64,000 nt of DNA from Angomonas deanei (taxonomy: Eukaryota > Euglenozoa > Kinetoplastea > Trypanosomatida > Trypanosomatidae), in assembly GCA_903995115.1 (NCBI GenBank), contig LR877158.1, forward strand, positions 310,001 to 374,000, given 5' to 3'. A program made the position numbers and the translations under genes. Each line of letters opens with the position of its first letter. Position 1 is the stretch's first letter. This document shows positions 52,366 to 61,198 of this stretch, in pieces. The notes below the pieces were generated by a model. It was not told the DNA's origin. It saw only the letters and a program-made list of their open reading frames with translations, and did no database searches.

Positions 52366-53163
52366 ATGCAGCGACCGCTCCGCCGCTCTCTTCCTTTTCT
52401 CTGTCGCGGAGCCCAACGACGGTGGTGCGCCTCGACCACCTCTATCCACACGTCCTTACGTCCTTTAGCGGGCGCCACCACGCCTAGCACTCCCTCCCTT
52501 GTTGCGGGGTTTCGCTCTGAAGGGGAACCGTGTCGGTACGAGGTGGTGGACAAGGCACAACTAGAGAAGGCAATCGCCGAGGCGCTCACCCATCAGGCCC
52601 CCACCCCCGTGCCACCCAAACTGGGGGAACGACTGAAGAAGGCCACCAGTCAGTTTTACCAATCCGACAAGAAAGTACCGACGAGCATTAACTACTTCCC
52701 CCCGACGGAGGTAGCCCCCGCGTACGCCAACCACCTCGTCCGCGAGCTGCTCTACCTGCGGCGGCGGACGGAGAGGGCGCTGCTAGAGGAGAAGATTGAG
52801 GTGAAGGAGAAGGTCGACAAGTACGCCTCGAACCTCTTCTACCCCACGCTCAAGTACACGTGCTTCGCCCTCTTGGCGCTTCAGTTGGGACTCTATTTCA
52901 ACTGGATTTTCTTTGTCTTTGATTGGAACTTGATGGAGCCCACCACCTACTTTTTAGCCTACACGGGAGTCTTTCTCAGCTTGGTGTATCACTATCACCG
53001 CTGCGGGAGGGAGGAGTTCACGTACAAGAATCTCTTTCAGTACTGGAGTCAGCGGGAGCGAGAAAAAATGTACAAGAAACACAATATAGCGACGGAGAAG
53101 GTGGAGAAACTACAGGAGAGGCTGAAGACCATTGACAAGGAGCTGGACAAGTATAAACTGTAA
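52366..53163 (+). CDS. Mitochondrial calcium uniporter (MCU) family subunit with altered filter
   Basis: A 265-residue protein. It has an Arg-rich mitochondrial presequence (MQRPLRRSLPFLCRGAQRRW), a matrix domain, a coiled-coil helix (RRRTERALLEEKIEVKEKVD) and two transmembrane helices at about residues 162-184 and 193-213 joined by the pore loop. The loop reads D186-W-N-L-M-E-P192 where MCU has W-D-I-M-E-P. The glutamate and proline are kept, but the position of the filter aspartate is asparagine. After helix 2, HYHRCGREEFTYKNLFQYWS matches the MCU region following the pore (RQEYVYPEARDRQYLLFF). A second coiled coil ends the protein. MCU forms a tetrameric Ca2+ channel of the inner membrane; trypanosomatids have several paralogues (MCU, b, c, d). 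With N188 this one is probably an accessory or modulatory subunit. Confidence 0.85.
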   Translation: MQRPLRRSLPFLCRGAQRRWCASTTSIHTSLRPLAGATTPSTPSLVAGFRSEGEPCRYEVVDKAQLEKAIAEALTHQAPTPVPPKLGERLKKATSQFYQSDKKVPTSINYFPPTEVAPAYANHLVRELLYLRRRTERALLEEKIEVKEKVDKYASNLFYPTLKYTCFALLALQLGLYFNWIFFVFDWNLMEPTTYFLAYTGVFLSLVYHYHRCGREEFTYKNLFQYWSQREREKMYKKHNIATEKVEKLQERLKTIDKELDKYKL

Positions 53164-53287
53164 ATAACCAATAAAAAGGCCTTTCTATATGTACTATACA
53201 ATACACCTAACGTGTACTCTCAAAGGAGCGTTCTGTTACAGTTACGCTTCCTTTTGTTGTTGTTATGGTGGAACACTTGCGCACATT

Positions 53288-53313
53288 GTTTTCTCTCTCT
53301 TTTTTTTTCCAAG
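53288..53313 (+). promoter_or_regulatory. Predicted trans-splice acceptor of the allantoinase gene
   Basis: TGTTTTCTCTCTCTTTTTTTTTCC followed by AAG ends at 53313, 14 bases before ATG 53327. The tract is one of the cleanest here. It shows that the gene is wired into host mRNA processing, and it excludes the in-frame upstream start at 53189. Confidence 0.65.
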
Positions 53314-53326
53314 CGGATTCTATTCC

Positions 53327-54325
53327 ATGTCCGGTGCGACACCAGCTACCGTGTCCCCTGCGGATTACCAACACGCCCGTGACCTCGTCGGGTACGGCGG
53401 GGAGTACCCCCACGCGCGCTGGCCGGGCGGCGCCTACATTGCCATCAACTTTGTCCTCAACTACGAGGAAGGCGGCGAGAACAGCGTCCTCCACGGGGAC
53501 CGACAATCGGAGAAGTTTCTCAGCGATATGGTCGGCACTGCCGCCTTGGAGGGACAGCGGTGTGCGCAAATAGAGAGTTTATACGAGTACGGCAGTCGCG
53601 CCGGGTTCTGGCGCCTCGCCCGCCTGTTCCACAAACATTCCCTCCCTGTGACCGTCTTTGGGGTGGCAGCCGCCCTCGCCAAGAACCCCGCTGCGGTGGA
53701 GCGCATGACGCAGCTAGGCTGGGAGGTGGCGACGCATGGCCTGCGCTGGATCGACTATCAGACCGTCCCGGCCAGCGTGGAGGCGGAGCACCTCTCCCAG
53801 GCCATCGCTCTCCACACCACCGCGGTGGGGACGCCGCCGGTGGGATACTATATTGGCCGGACGAGCCCCCACAGTGCCGCCCTCTGCGCACGGTCGGGTC
53901 AGTTCCTCTACGATGCCGATAGCTACGCCGACGACTTGCCCTACTACACCCAGCCCCTTCTGCACACAGCGGAGAAGGATGGACGCTACCAGCTCGTCGT
54001 CCCGTACACGCTGGACGTCAATGATATGAAGTTCGTCGCCCTCAACGGCTTCACCGACTCCGATCAGTTTTTTCAATACCTCAAAGATCAGTTTGACGTG
54101 CTGTACGAGGAAGGAAAGGAGGACGGGTGCCCTAAAATGATGTCTGTTGGGTTGCACTGCCGCGTTGTAGGGAAGCCGGCCAGGATGCGGGGACTCCAAA
54201 AATTCATCCACTACATTGCCCAGAAGGAGCACGTATGGGTGACGACCCGGGAGAACATTGCTCGTCACTGGGTGAAAACACACCCTCCTCCGGGAGAGAT
54301 GTTTTATAAAGGAAAGCTTGAATAA
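53327..54325 (+). CDS. puuE: Allantoinase PuuE-like (polysaccharide deacetylase fold), bacterial type
   Basis: A 332-residue protein from ATG 53327. It follows bacterial PuuE nearly from end to end: DLVGYGGEYPHARWPGGAYI, INFVLNYEEGGENSVLHGD, ESLYEYGSRAGFWRL, LPVTVFGVAAALAKNP, GWEVATHGLRWIDY, YIGRTSPHSA, LYDADSYADDLPYY, VVPYTLDVNDMKF, DQFFQYLKDQFDVLY, PKMMSVGLHCRVVGKPARM and the closing VTTRENIARHW. PuuE hydrolyses allantoin to allantoate in purine ring breakdown. Unlike the DHOase-like eukaryotic allantoinase, it belongs to the NodB/polysaccharide deacetylase fold. Codon use matches neighbours, so any transfer was not recent. No uricase or other ureide-pathway gene is in the window. No signal peptide; probably cytosolic or glycosomal. 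The C-terminus (GKLE) is not a PTS1. Confidence 0.9.
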   Translation: MSGATPATVSPADYQHARDLVGYGGEYPHARWPGGAYIAINFVLNYEEGGENSVLHGDRQSEKFLSDMVGTAALEGQRCAQIESLYEYGSRAGFWRLARLFHKHSLPVTVFGVAAALAKNPAAVERMTQLGWEVATHGLRWIDYQTVPASVEAEHLSQAIALHTTAVGTPPVGYYIGRTSPHSAALCARSGQFLYDADSYADDLPYYTQPLLHTAEKDGRYQLVVPYTLDVNDMKFVALNGFTDSDQFFQYLKDQFDVLYEEGKEDGCPKMMSVGLHCRVVGKPARMRGLQKFIHYIAQKEHVWVTTRENIARHWVKTHPPPGEMFYKGKLE

Positions 54326-54552
54326 TTTTTTTTTTTTGTCTTGCTACATCATGACCTACTATGATTGCTTACAGTGCTTTTTTTTTTTTTTTTGCGCATT
54401 GGCTTTCCTTCTGTGATTACTGCACACCTCCGCTCCTCCTCTTTCTCCAGATACGGTATACTTTCCTTACGGTTGGTTTCGTTAAGAACAAAAATCTACA
54501 CAGGTTTACCATTTTTTTTTTAATTATTATTCGTTAAAAAAAAAAGTTTTCA

Positions 54553-55719
54553 ATGCTTCACCATCTCTTGGTGCTGACCCTGACCCTCCTTGCGGTGTGC
54601 CACGGACAGCAGACGGCCCCCCGCAACCCGGACGACCCCAACTTCAAGTTCGCCCCGATCCTGTCCATGTTCGCGAGCGACGAGGGCACCGGCTCGTACG
54701 AGGCTGCGCTGCTCAAGTGCCGCCAGGGTGGTGGCTACCTCTCCGCGGATGTGACGGATCTTCTGCACCAGGCGCACGTGGACACGCTGAAGGGCCACGT
54801 TGGGTCGGGGACGTGGTATGCGTTTATGGGGGGTGACTCGGAGAACACGCAGCAGGAGTACTGGACGACGAGCTCGGCGAAGGATGTGTGCCCCTACTCC
54901 CAGATACAGCGGAATCAGACGGACAATAAGGTTGGCAAATACATCGACTCTCTCCAACGAAGTTACAATGACAACTCGTGCTTCTACAAGTGGAACCAGG
55001 GACGGTGGAAGGAGATTGACGACTACCTAGTGGCGAATGACCGCACCTGGTTCTACCGCTCCGGTGTAAAGTTCTACCGCTACCGCACTCAGCTGACAGG
55101 GGACTCCTCGGCTCAGGGCGATGTGTTCCAGAAGGGGTACTTCCCTTGGTCGGACACCCATAAAGGTGCCAGCTATGTGCCGAACAAAGATGTGCTGGCG
55201 ACGGACCGCCCCGGTATCAACAAGGGTCTCTACACGGTGTACGTTGGGCCCGACGGCACGTGGTCGGACAACGAGCCGACGGGCGGGTACACGTACGGTG
55301 GGATAGATCAGACGAAGTGCGGCAAAAGCGACACCCCGTTTACGTGTTTCCTGACGGCGGACTTCAGCGACTTCTTGCCGTCGATCAAGGAGACTGCCGG
55401 CAAGTTTTACGCGCTGTGCGACGTGCAGGTGAGCTCGCGGACGATGCTAGAGCCGTACAATGTGGCGGAAAGCCCGTCGACGGAGAACTGGTGGATCATC
55501 TACCTGGTGGTGCTGATCTGCGTGGGTCTGCTGGTGTTCATCATCTTGACGATATGCCAGGAGCGCGAGGACATGGACGAGCCGCCGGAAGATGCACCGG
55601 AGTGGGCGCTGCGTGAGGCGACGGCGGTCGAGAAGCCGAAGCGGTACATCAGCCAGAAGTCTTTCCGCCAGGTCGCCAACGACGACGATTCCGACGGAGA
55701 AATGCAATTGCGCGAGTAA
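54553..55719 (+). CDS. Type I surface membrane protein, copy A (C-type-lectin-like ectodomain)
   Basis: A 388-residue protein. Signal peptide MLHHLLVLTLTLLAVCHG, ectodomain of about 295 residues with paired cysteines and an NQT glycosylation site, transmembrane helix WWIIYLVVLICVGLLVFIIL, and a cytosolic tail of about 55 residues with KRYISQKSFRQV. The start of the ectodomain (AALLKCRQGGGYLS and later GTWYAFMGGDSENTQQEYW) follows the pattern of C-type-lectin-like folds (A-x-x-x-C-x-x-x-GGxL, W-x-GG), and TWSDNEPTGG resembles their W-x-D-x-x-x loop. The first 1,127 bases match copy B (59409-60566) at all but about four positions; the tails then differ (NDDDSDGEMQLRE here). It is probably a cell-surface or endosomal receptor. 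Ligand unknown. Confidence 0.85.
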   Translation: MLHHLLVLTLTLLAVCHGQQTAPRNPDDPNFKFAPILSMFASDEGTGSYEAALLKCRQGGGYLSADVTDLLHQAHVDTLKGHVGSGTWYAFMGGDSENTQQEYWTTSSAKDVCPYSQIQRNQTDNKVGKYIDSLQRSYNDNSCFYKWNQGRWKEIDDYLVANDRTWFYRSGVKFYRYRTQLTGDSSAQGDVFQKGYFPWSDTHKGASYVPNKDVLATDRPGINKGLYTVYVGPDGTWSDNEPTGGYTYGGIDQTKCGKSDTPFTCFLTADFSDFLPSIKETAGKFYALCDVQVSSRTMLEPYNVAESPSTENWWIIYLVVLICVGLLVFIILTICQEREDMDEPPEDAPEWALREATAVEKPKRYISQKSFRQVANDDDSDGEMQLRE

Positions 55720-56301
55720 GATGTAACAGCCACCAACGTTGGAAATAAGAGTAAAAAAGTGGATAACTGTTTTTTTTTTTTTCAAATAAAGATGTATAAA
55801 ACAATAAGTAGAACTACAAGAGAACAAGAGTAAAAAAAAAAAAAAAGGAAAGAGCTCTCTTTTTATTTGTAGTCAGGAATTCATTTGTTTTCTAATGTGT
55901 GATGAAGTGTCAAAATTTTTTATGTATATTACAGTTTTTGTCCTTGATTTTTGTTAGAAGGACAAGATAAAGGAGGAAAGAGCAGGAAAAAAGGAAAAAA
56001 AAATCAAGAAGTTTGCTTTGACACGGATAAAGATGATATATGTATTTTTTTTTTTTTTAGGTTTGTTTCTGGAACTATTCGCCAGAACTAGGAAAAAGAA
56101 AGATTTTCGTATATAAGTTCCTTTTATTTATTTATTTTTAAGTATGATCTCTTCATTGATACGGTGTGTCACGTTCCGATTGCGGTTTACCCCCTTAGTT
56201 TGACAGCTCTGTCATTTTCTTTATTTTTTCGTTTACCAAAAGACTTCTTTCTCCTCCTTTTTGTTTTTTTTTAGTTTTAGTTTTTTTTAGTGATCGTCAC
56301 A
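55720..56301. other. Intergenic spacer with a strong acceptor for the next gene
   Basis: A 582-base AT-rich stretch with T runs (55771-55782, 56046-56059) and A runs (55833-55847). Towards its end CTTCTTTCTCCTCCTTTTTG followed by T runs and three TTTAG acceptors (56246-56290) precede ATG 56302. No RNA gene or repeat was recognised. Confidence 0.55.
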
Positions 56302-57078
56302 ATGTTAGACAGTAAGGGGCCAGTGAATACGCCCGGCACCATCAGCCTAGAAGACGCCGAGGAGAAGCGGCGCCTGTACGGGTCTGTGACCCGGCTGCGG
56401 GATGTGGTAGGGAGAGTCATGCCGGTGTACGACGACTCTCTCAAGGTGCGCATAGAAGTCTTCTGCGGGGAGCAGCGCATCCCGCTCGCGGAGGAGATTG
56501 ACGACAAGGACGATGTGTGTATTCACGTCGTGGCCTATGTGGACACCAAGGGGATCGAGCACTACTCCCGTCTGTTGCAGGAGCGCAAGAAGATCAACAC
56601 GAACATACTGGGCGGGAAGATCAACTTGAAGTTTTCTACCCCCGACACCCCGCAGCAGCTGGCCGCCTCACTCAGCGCGGACTACGAGCCCTCTTACGCC
56701 CCGGCCGGTACTCTCCGCATGCGTCGGGTGCGACAGACCTCCGAGTTGGGCAACTTTGCAATGATGGTGGCGAAGCTGGAGCGGATTTGTGTGCTCAAAA
56801 AATATCGTCAGTCCGGTATCGCGGAGCGCCTCGTCCGGCGGGCGGAGGAGATTGCCAAAGTGGACTACCACGTCCCATTCGTGGTGCTCCACGGTCAGGT
56901 ACACGCCAAGAACTTTTACAAACGGCTGGGGTACGAGGTGAAGACGGATGTCTTTGTTGAGGACGGGATAGACCACGTCGGTATGATCAAACGACTCAAC
57001 ACGAACGGCAATACCACTAACACCAAGGTGGTGGAGAAGAAGGCGAATGTGCAAGGGACACTGCAGTCCAGTCTTTGA
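56302..57078 (+). CDS. GNAT-family N-acetyltransferase
   Basis: A 258-residue protein from ATG 56302, the first ATG after a strong acceptor. The acetyl-CoA-binding motif A is KLERICVLKKYRQSGIAERL (R/Q-x-x-G-x-A form), followed by motif B around VVLHGQVHAKNFYKRLGYEV. The N-terminal part has IEVFCGEQRIPLAEEIDDKD, which resembles the start of ElaA/YjcF-like GNAT proteins (V-F-V-E-E-Q-x-x-P-x-x-E-x-D), with an insert of about 55 residues (residues 93-148) between the early strands and motif A. The substrate is unknown. It stands between the two copies of the surface protein but shows no link to them in sequence. Frame intact. Confidence 0.88.
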   Translation: MLDSKGPVNTPGTISLEDAEEKRRLYGSVTRLRDVVGRVMPVYDDSLKVRIEVFCGEQRIPLAEEIDDKDDVCIHVVAYVDTKGIEHYSRLLQERKKINTNILGGKINLKFSTPDTPQQLAASLSADYEPSYAPAGTLRMRRVRQTSELGNFAMMVAKLERICVLKKYRQSGIAERLVRRAEEIAKVDYHVPFVVLHGQVHAKNFYKRLGYEVKTDVFVEDGIDHVGMIKRLNTNGNTTNTKVVEKKANVQGTLQSSL

Positions 57079-57270
57079 GAGATTTTTCACCTGAAAAGTG
57101 TTCCACAGTATCAAAATAATTAAAATAATAATAATAGTTGGAGGTTGCCTTTTTTTTTTCATTGCTCCTTTTTCATATCCTTCGTATTCTTTGTACCTAT
57201 CCTTCTCTCTTTCTTTTCCGTATAGAAGCGAATCTGTTATTTATTTTTGTTTGGTGCATTCCGCTCTGGC

Positions 57271-58311
57271 ATGAGTTACGGAAAAAACAAAAAAGAGAAC
57301 AGCAACGACAACAACAACTTTCCCCAACTTAGTTTATCCGCTAGACCGTTACTGCCCAACATTGAATACGTCAAACGACGGAGTAGCAGCATTTCGAATA
57401 ACAATAACAATAATAATTTCAACAACAGTAGTGACAAGGGTGGCAACCTCATTCCCCGTCGTCCCTCTACCACCCCACATTCTGGTAAAGCAGCCACACC
57501 GACGACACACCACCCTAACAACCACAACAATAACAGCAACCGATCGGCTTCCGTGTCTATTGTAGTAGAGGAAGTATCCCCCCAACCCAATAGGAGTAGT
57601 ACCGGCCCCACGAAACCAGCCATGTCCAAGCGAGCGGCGGCGAATGGGAACAAGGTGGTGAACTATAGTGCGTTTCTTCCACCCTCCGAGGGCGGCAGTA
57701 AACCAGCCAAGGATAGCACGGCAGCCGCTAGTGCTCCTGCCCCTAGTAAAAGTGAGAAGGAGGAGAACAGCCGGAATACCTTTTCCCTCAGCACGGATAG
57801 TTATGTCCCCCAGGGGACGGGCGGGTTCATGGAGGGTCCGCTGCCGCCGGAGGTGCGGGAGATTATTCACAAAACCTTTGTAGACTATAGTCAGTCCCGC
57901 CAGAACAATACGGATGAGCTGATTGATGAGGCTGAGCGACAGGCGCGACGACTACTGAGCTCCTACCGTCGGGCCCGGGTGTACCGGGAAGAGCTGCAGG
58001 CCGCGGAGGCGGAGGTGCAAGACTTACTACAGCTTCTACAAAACGCGGAGCTCGTCTGCCACGCCCTGGAAGAGGAGGAGGCAGAGATAGACGAGCGTAT
58101 CTTACAGCTGCAGCGGGAGAAGGAGTTGATCCAGCAGCAGCGACAGCAGGAAGGCCGGACACGACAGCGGCAGGCCGACAAGGTGGCGGAGGCAGAGGAG
58201 CGACAGGCCGTGCTGCAGCGGACGGTGGAGGCGATCACACACGAACTGCAAAGTGGTACATTGTCACTGCGCCAGTTGGTGCCCAATTTGTATTTGGACA
58301 ACTATGCGTGA
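57271..58311 (+). CDS. Asn-rich N-terminus, coiled-coil protein, unknown role
   Basis: A 346-residue protein from ATG 57271 (MSYGKNKKENSNDNNN). The first 180 residues are disordered, with Asn runs coded by AAC/AAT repeats near 57300-57310, 57398-57430 and 57520-57540. From about residue 190 the sequence is a helix and coiled coil: LPPEVREIIHKTFVDYSQSR, then ELIDEAERQARRLLSSYRRA, EELQAAEAEVQDLLQLLQNA and a Gln/Arg/Glu-rich stretch. No known motif. Such proteins are common in the kinetoplastid cytoskeleton. The Asn runs could be polymorphic in length. Confidence 0.7.
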   Translation: MSYGKNKKENSNDNNNFPQLSLSARPLLPNIEYVKRRSSSISNNNNNNNFNNSSDKGGNLIPRRPSTTPHSGKAATPTTHHPNNHNNNSNRSASVSIVVEEVSPQPNRSSTGPTKPAMSKRAAANGNKVVNYSAFLPPSEGGSKPAKDSTAAASAPAPSKSEKEENSRNTFSLSTDSYVPQGTGGFMEGPLPPEVREIIHKTFVDYSQSRQNNTDELIDEAERQARRLLSSYRRARVYREELQAAEAEVQDLLQLLQNAELVCHALEEEEAEIDERILQLQREKELIQQQRQQEGRTRQRQADKVAEAEERQAVLQRTVEAITHELQSGTLSLRQLVPNLYLDNYA

Positions 58312-58553
58312 TAGATGTTTTTTTTATTATGGTTGGATATACAAGTGTAGATTAACGCTAGAAATACATTCACTTTTTTTTTTTTTTTTAAACTTGTCAT
58401 GCGTGCATGTGTAGGACTTGCTTTGTTCCACACACTTTGACTACATTTGATATATCACTTCTCTTTTTTTATAATTCACAACAGCAAACAAAAAGAGAAA
58501 GAAAAGAAGACAACCGTCTTTATCGCTATTTTGTTTTGTTATTATTTCATACA

Positions 58554-59240
58554 ATGCAGTCAGCGGATTTCAATTCTATCGAGGCGGAGCTGGAAGAGAT
58601 CGAGGAGGACTTCTCCTCCGGACGTATGAACGCGTTCGGTAACGCCCAAACCCAGGAGGCCTTTCTCAAGGAACTTCGGCGCATCGCGGAGGTGGAGACG
58701 CAAGTGTTTTACCGCTCCTGTGCGTTGATTAAGGCGAGCAACGCGGAGGAACACGCACTCCTCACGAAAATGTTCGCCGCCGCCCAACCCCCGCCGTCGG
58801 CGACCACGGCGAACAGTGCCACCGCCCCCAATGTACCCGATGTGTTTGCCTCTAGCATGAACTTTAACCGGAACGTGTTTAACAACAGCATGTTAGGCCA
58901 GAGCTTTAACAATAGTATATACACCTCTCCCCTGTCGCGACCACTGCCGGGGAACGATGAGAATACCAATACGAGCAACGCCACGAATCATAACGCCACT
59001 TATACCAATAACGGTTCCCTCACAGGGGCGACCAGCGCACCGTGGGGAAATGAGTGCGGCTTCGACGATCGCTGTTTCGAGGAGGTGGAGGAGCGGTTTC
59101 GGCAGCTAGAGGCGGACTTCACGGCGATAGGGGACAACATGCGCCAGATCTCGAAACACGTGGTGCAGCTGAATAGCATGTCGGAGCAAGTCAACAGTCT
59201 CGCTGGGACCAACCCTGCCCCGTTCTCGGAGCAATACTAG
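58554..59240 (+). CDS. Small acidic/Asn-rich protein with two helical ends
   Basis: A 228-residue protein from ATG 58554, chosen because upstream in-frame sequence (from 58407) is AT-rich leader with CTTCTCTTTTTTTATAATTC. Residues 1-75 form acidic helices (SIEAELEEIEEDFSSGRMNA, then FLKELRRIAEVETQVFYRSC). Residues 80-170 are low-complexity and rich in Asn, Ser and Thr. Residues 175-215 form a coiled coil (RCFEEVEERFRQLEADFTAI, GDNMRQISKHVVQLNSMSEQ). The two helical ends with a flexible middle recall small kinetochore, dynactin or BLOC-type subunits, but there is no diagnostic motif. Frame intact. Confidence 0.7.
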   Translation: MQSADFNSIEAELEEIEEDFSSGRMNAFGNAQTQEAFLKELRRIAEVETQVFYRSCALIKASNAEEHALLTKMFAAAQPPPSATTANSATAPNVPDVFASSMNFNRNVFNNSMLGQSFNNSIYTSPLSRPLPGNDENTNTSNATNHNATYTNNGSLTGATSAPWGNECGFDDRCFEEVEERFRQLEADFTAIGDNMRQISKHVVQLNSMSEQVNSLAGTNPAPFSEQY

Positions 59241-59408
59241 GCGTGCGTGTGTAAAGTAGAAGAAACCAACAAAAGAACTTTTATTGGCGCGCACGTGGTT
59301 TACGTTTTTTTTTTTTCCTTTTAATTTGGTATTCTTTTCCAAAATAACACTGTTCTATTTCACTCTTCTTTTTCAGTTTACACTTTTTTTTTTTTTTTTA
59401 AAGTTTCA

Positions 59409-60566
59409 ATGCTTCAGCATCTCTTGGTGCTGACCCTGACCCTCCTTGCGATGTGCCACGGACAGCAGACGGCCCCCCGCAACCCGGACGACCCCAACTT
59501 CAAGTTCGCCCCGATCCTGTCCATGTTCGCGAGCGACGAGGGCACCGGCTCGTACGAGGCTGCGCTGCTCAAGTGCCGCCAGGGTGGTGGCTACCTCTCC
59601 GCGGATGTGACGGATCTTCTGCACCAGGCGCACGTGGACACGCTGAAGGGCCACGTCGGGTCGGGGACGTGGTATGCGTTTATGGGGGGTGACTCGGAGA
59701 ACACGCAGCAGGAGTACTGGACGACGAGCTCGGCGAAGGATGTGTGCCCCTACTCCCAGATACAGCGGAATCAGACGGACAATAAGGTTGGCAAATACAT
59801 CGACTCTCTCCAACGAAGTTACAATGACAACTCGTGCTTCTACAAGTGGAACCAGGGACGGTGGAAGGAGATTGACGACTACCTAGTGGCGAATGACCGC
59901 ACCTGGTTCTACCGCTCCGGTGTAAAGTTCTACCGCTACCGCACTCAGCTGACAGGGGACTCCTCGGCTCAGGGCGATGTGTTCCAGAAGGGGTACTTCC
60001 CTTGGTCGGACACCCATAAAGGTGCCAGCTATGTGCCGAACAAAGATGTGCTGGCGACGGACCGCCCCGGTATCAACAAGGGCCTCTACACGGTGTACGT
60101 TGGGCCCGACGGCACGTGGTCGGACAACGAGCCGACGGGCGGGTACACGTACGGTGGGATAGATCAGACGAAGTGCGGCAAAAGCGACACCCCGTTTACG
60201 TGTTTCCTGACGGCGGACTTCAGCGACTTCTTGCCGTCGATCAAGGAGACTGCCGGCAAGTTTTACGCGCTGTGCGACGTGCAGGTGAGCTCGCGGACGA
60301 TGCTAGAGCCGTACAATGTGGCGGAAAGCCCGTCGACGGAGAACTGGTGGATCATCTACCTGGTGGTGCTGATCTGCGTGGGTCTGCTGGTGTTCATCAT
60401 CTTGACGATATGCCAGGAGCGCGAGGACATGGACGAGCCGCCGGAAGATGCACCGGAGTGGGCGCTGCGTGAGGCGACGGCGGTCGAGAAGCCGAAGCGG
60501 TACATCAGCCAGAAGTCTTTCCGCCAGGTCGCCAAGGATGAGGAAACGGAAGACGTGGACGAATAA
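59409..60566 (+). CDS. Type I surface membrane protein, copy B (C-type-lectin-like ectodomain)
   Basis: A 385-residue paralogue of 54553-55719. Visible differences in the first 1,127 bases are H3 to Q, V15 to M and two silent changes (GTT/GTC in GHVGSG and GGT/GGC in NKGL). Signal peptide, ectodomain and membrane helix are otherwise the same. The tail diverges abruptly after FRQVA: KDEETEDVDE here, NDDDSDGEMQLRE in copy A. The 3' flanks and all but the last few 5' bases (GTTTCAATG) are unrelated. It lies three genes downstream of copy A, after the acetyltransferase and two small coiled-coil genes, so it is a dispersed and not strictly tandem duplicate. Confidence 0.85.
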   Translation: MLQHLLVLTLTLLAMCHGQQTAPRNPDDPNFKFAPILSMFASDEGTGSYEAALLKCRQGGGYLSADVTDLLHQAHVDTLKGHVGSGTWYAFMGGDSENTQQEYWTTSSAKDVCPYSQIQRNQTDNKVGKYIDSLQRSYNDNSCFYKWNQGRWKEIDDYLVANDRTWFYRSGVKFYRYRTQLTGDSSAQGDVFQKGYFPWSDTHKGASYVPNKDVLATDRPGINKGLYTVYVGPDGTWSDNEPTGGYTYGGIDQTKCGKSDTPFTCFLTADFSDFLPSIKETAGKFYALCDVQVSSRTMLEPYNVAESPSTENWWIIYLVVLICVGLLVFIILTICQEREDMDEPPEDAPEWALREATAVEKPKRYISQKSFRQVAKDEETEDVDE

Positions 60567-61198
60567 ACGCCTCTTTTTGTTTTGTAAAAGTTTAGCAGCT
60601 TTTATTTCCCACTTTTTTTTTTCCCATATTTTCGTTTTAAATGCTGTTGCGGATGATTTTTGATTTGTAGTTGTATTTGCTAAACAACGATTTTTTTTTT
60701 TTTATCACTTTTAATGTTATTTTTTTTTTTGTTGTTGTGTTGGACCATTTGTGATGTAAATACCGTTACACAAATAGAGAGAATGATGATGCGTGTTATT
60801 ATTATTATGGTAGTAGCGCTCCGATAAAAAAAAGACGAAGTGAGTGACGTCAAATAAAGTATATATAAAAGTTTTGAAAAAAAGCGCATGTAAAGCAAGC
60901 ATAATAATAAGACAGTAATTTTATTTTTATTTTTATTTTCAGTATTGAAGTTCTATTTGTTTGTTTCTTTTTGAATGTTGTGGTTGTTGTTATGTTCCTC
61001 CTCTACGACGACGTATACAGGGCGGAGAAAGTTTTTTTTTGGTTTTCATGCACTTTTAACCGCCTCAACTAACCTTCTTTCTCTCTATTTTTGTCAGCGT
61101 ATCCCTCCATAGGCATATAAATACACCTCTTTTTTTTAATTTTAGTAGCATTCTCTAAAACGGAAAACAAGCAAACCACAACAACAAAAAGGAGGTAA
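60567..61198. other. Long AT-rich intergenic spacer
   Basis: This 632-base spacer has T runs at 60613-60622, 60691-60703 and 60720-60730 and TATATAAAAG near 60862-60871. TTCTTTCTCTCTATTTTTGTCAG (61075-61098) is a good pyrimidine tract with CAG, about 100 bases before the next ATG. No RNA gene recognised. Confidence 0.55.

Larger units (their letters stand above)
54553..60535 (+). repeat. Dispersed direct repeat: coding-limited duplication of the surface protein gene
   Basis: Two direct copies of 1,127 bases (54553-55679 and 59409-60535) are about 99.6 percent identical by eye, with four substitutions noted. Identity starts within about ten bases of the start codon and ends in the codon where the tails diverge. 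Between them lie three unrelated genes. The sharp limits suggest gene conversion over the coding region or a recent duplication whose flanks were replaced. Confidence 0.85.

Noticed and set aside
57300-57540. Microsatellite-only region rather than a gene
   Set aside because: The Asn-coding repeats are in frame with a long conserved-looking coiled coil and a normal stop, so they are read as part of the coding region.
54553-60566. Retroelement or transposon between the duplicated surface genes
   Set aside because: The three genes between the copies are ordinary host-like genes; no reverse transcriptase, transposase, terminal repeat or target duplication was seen.
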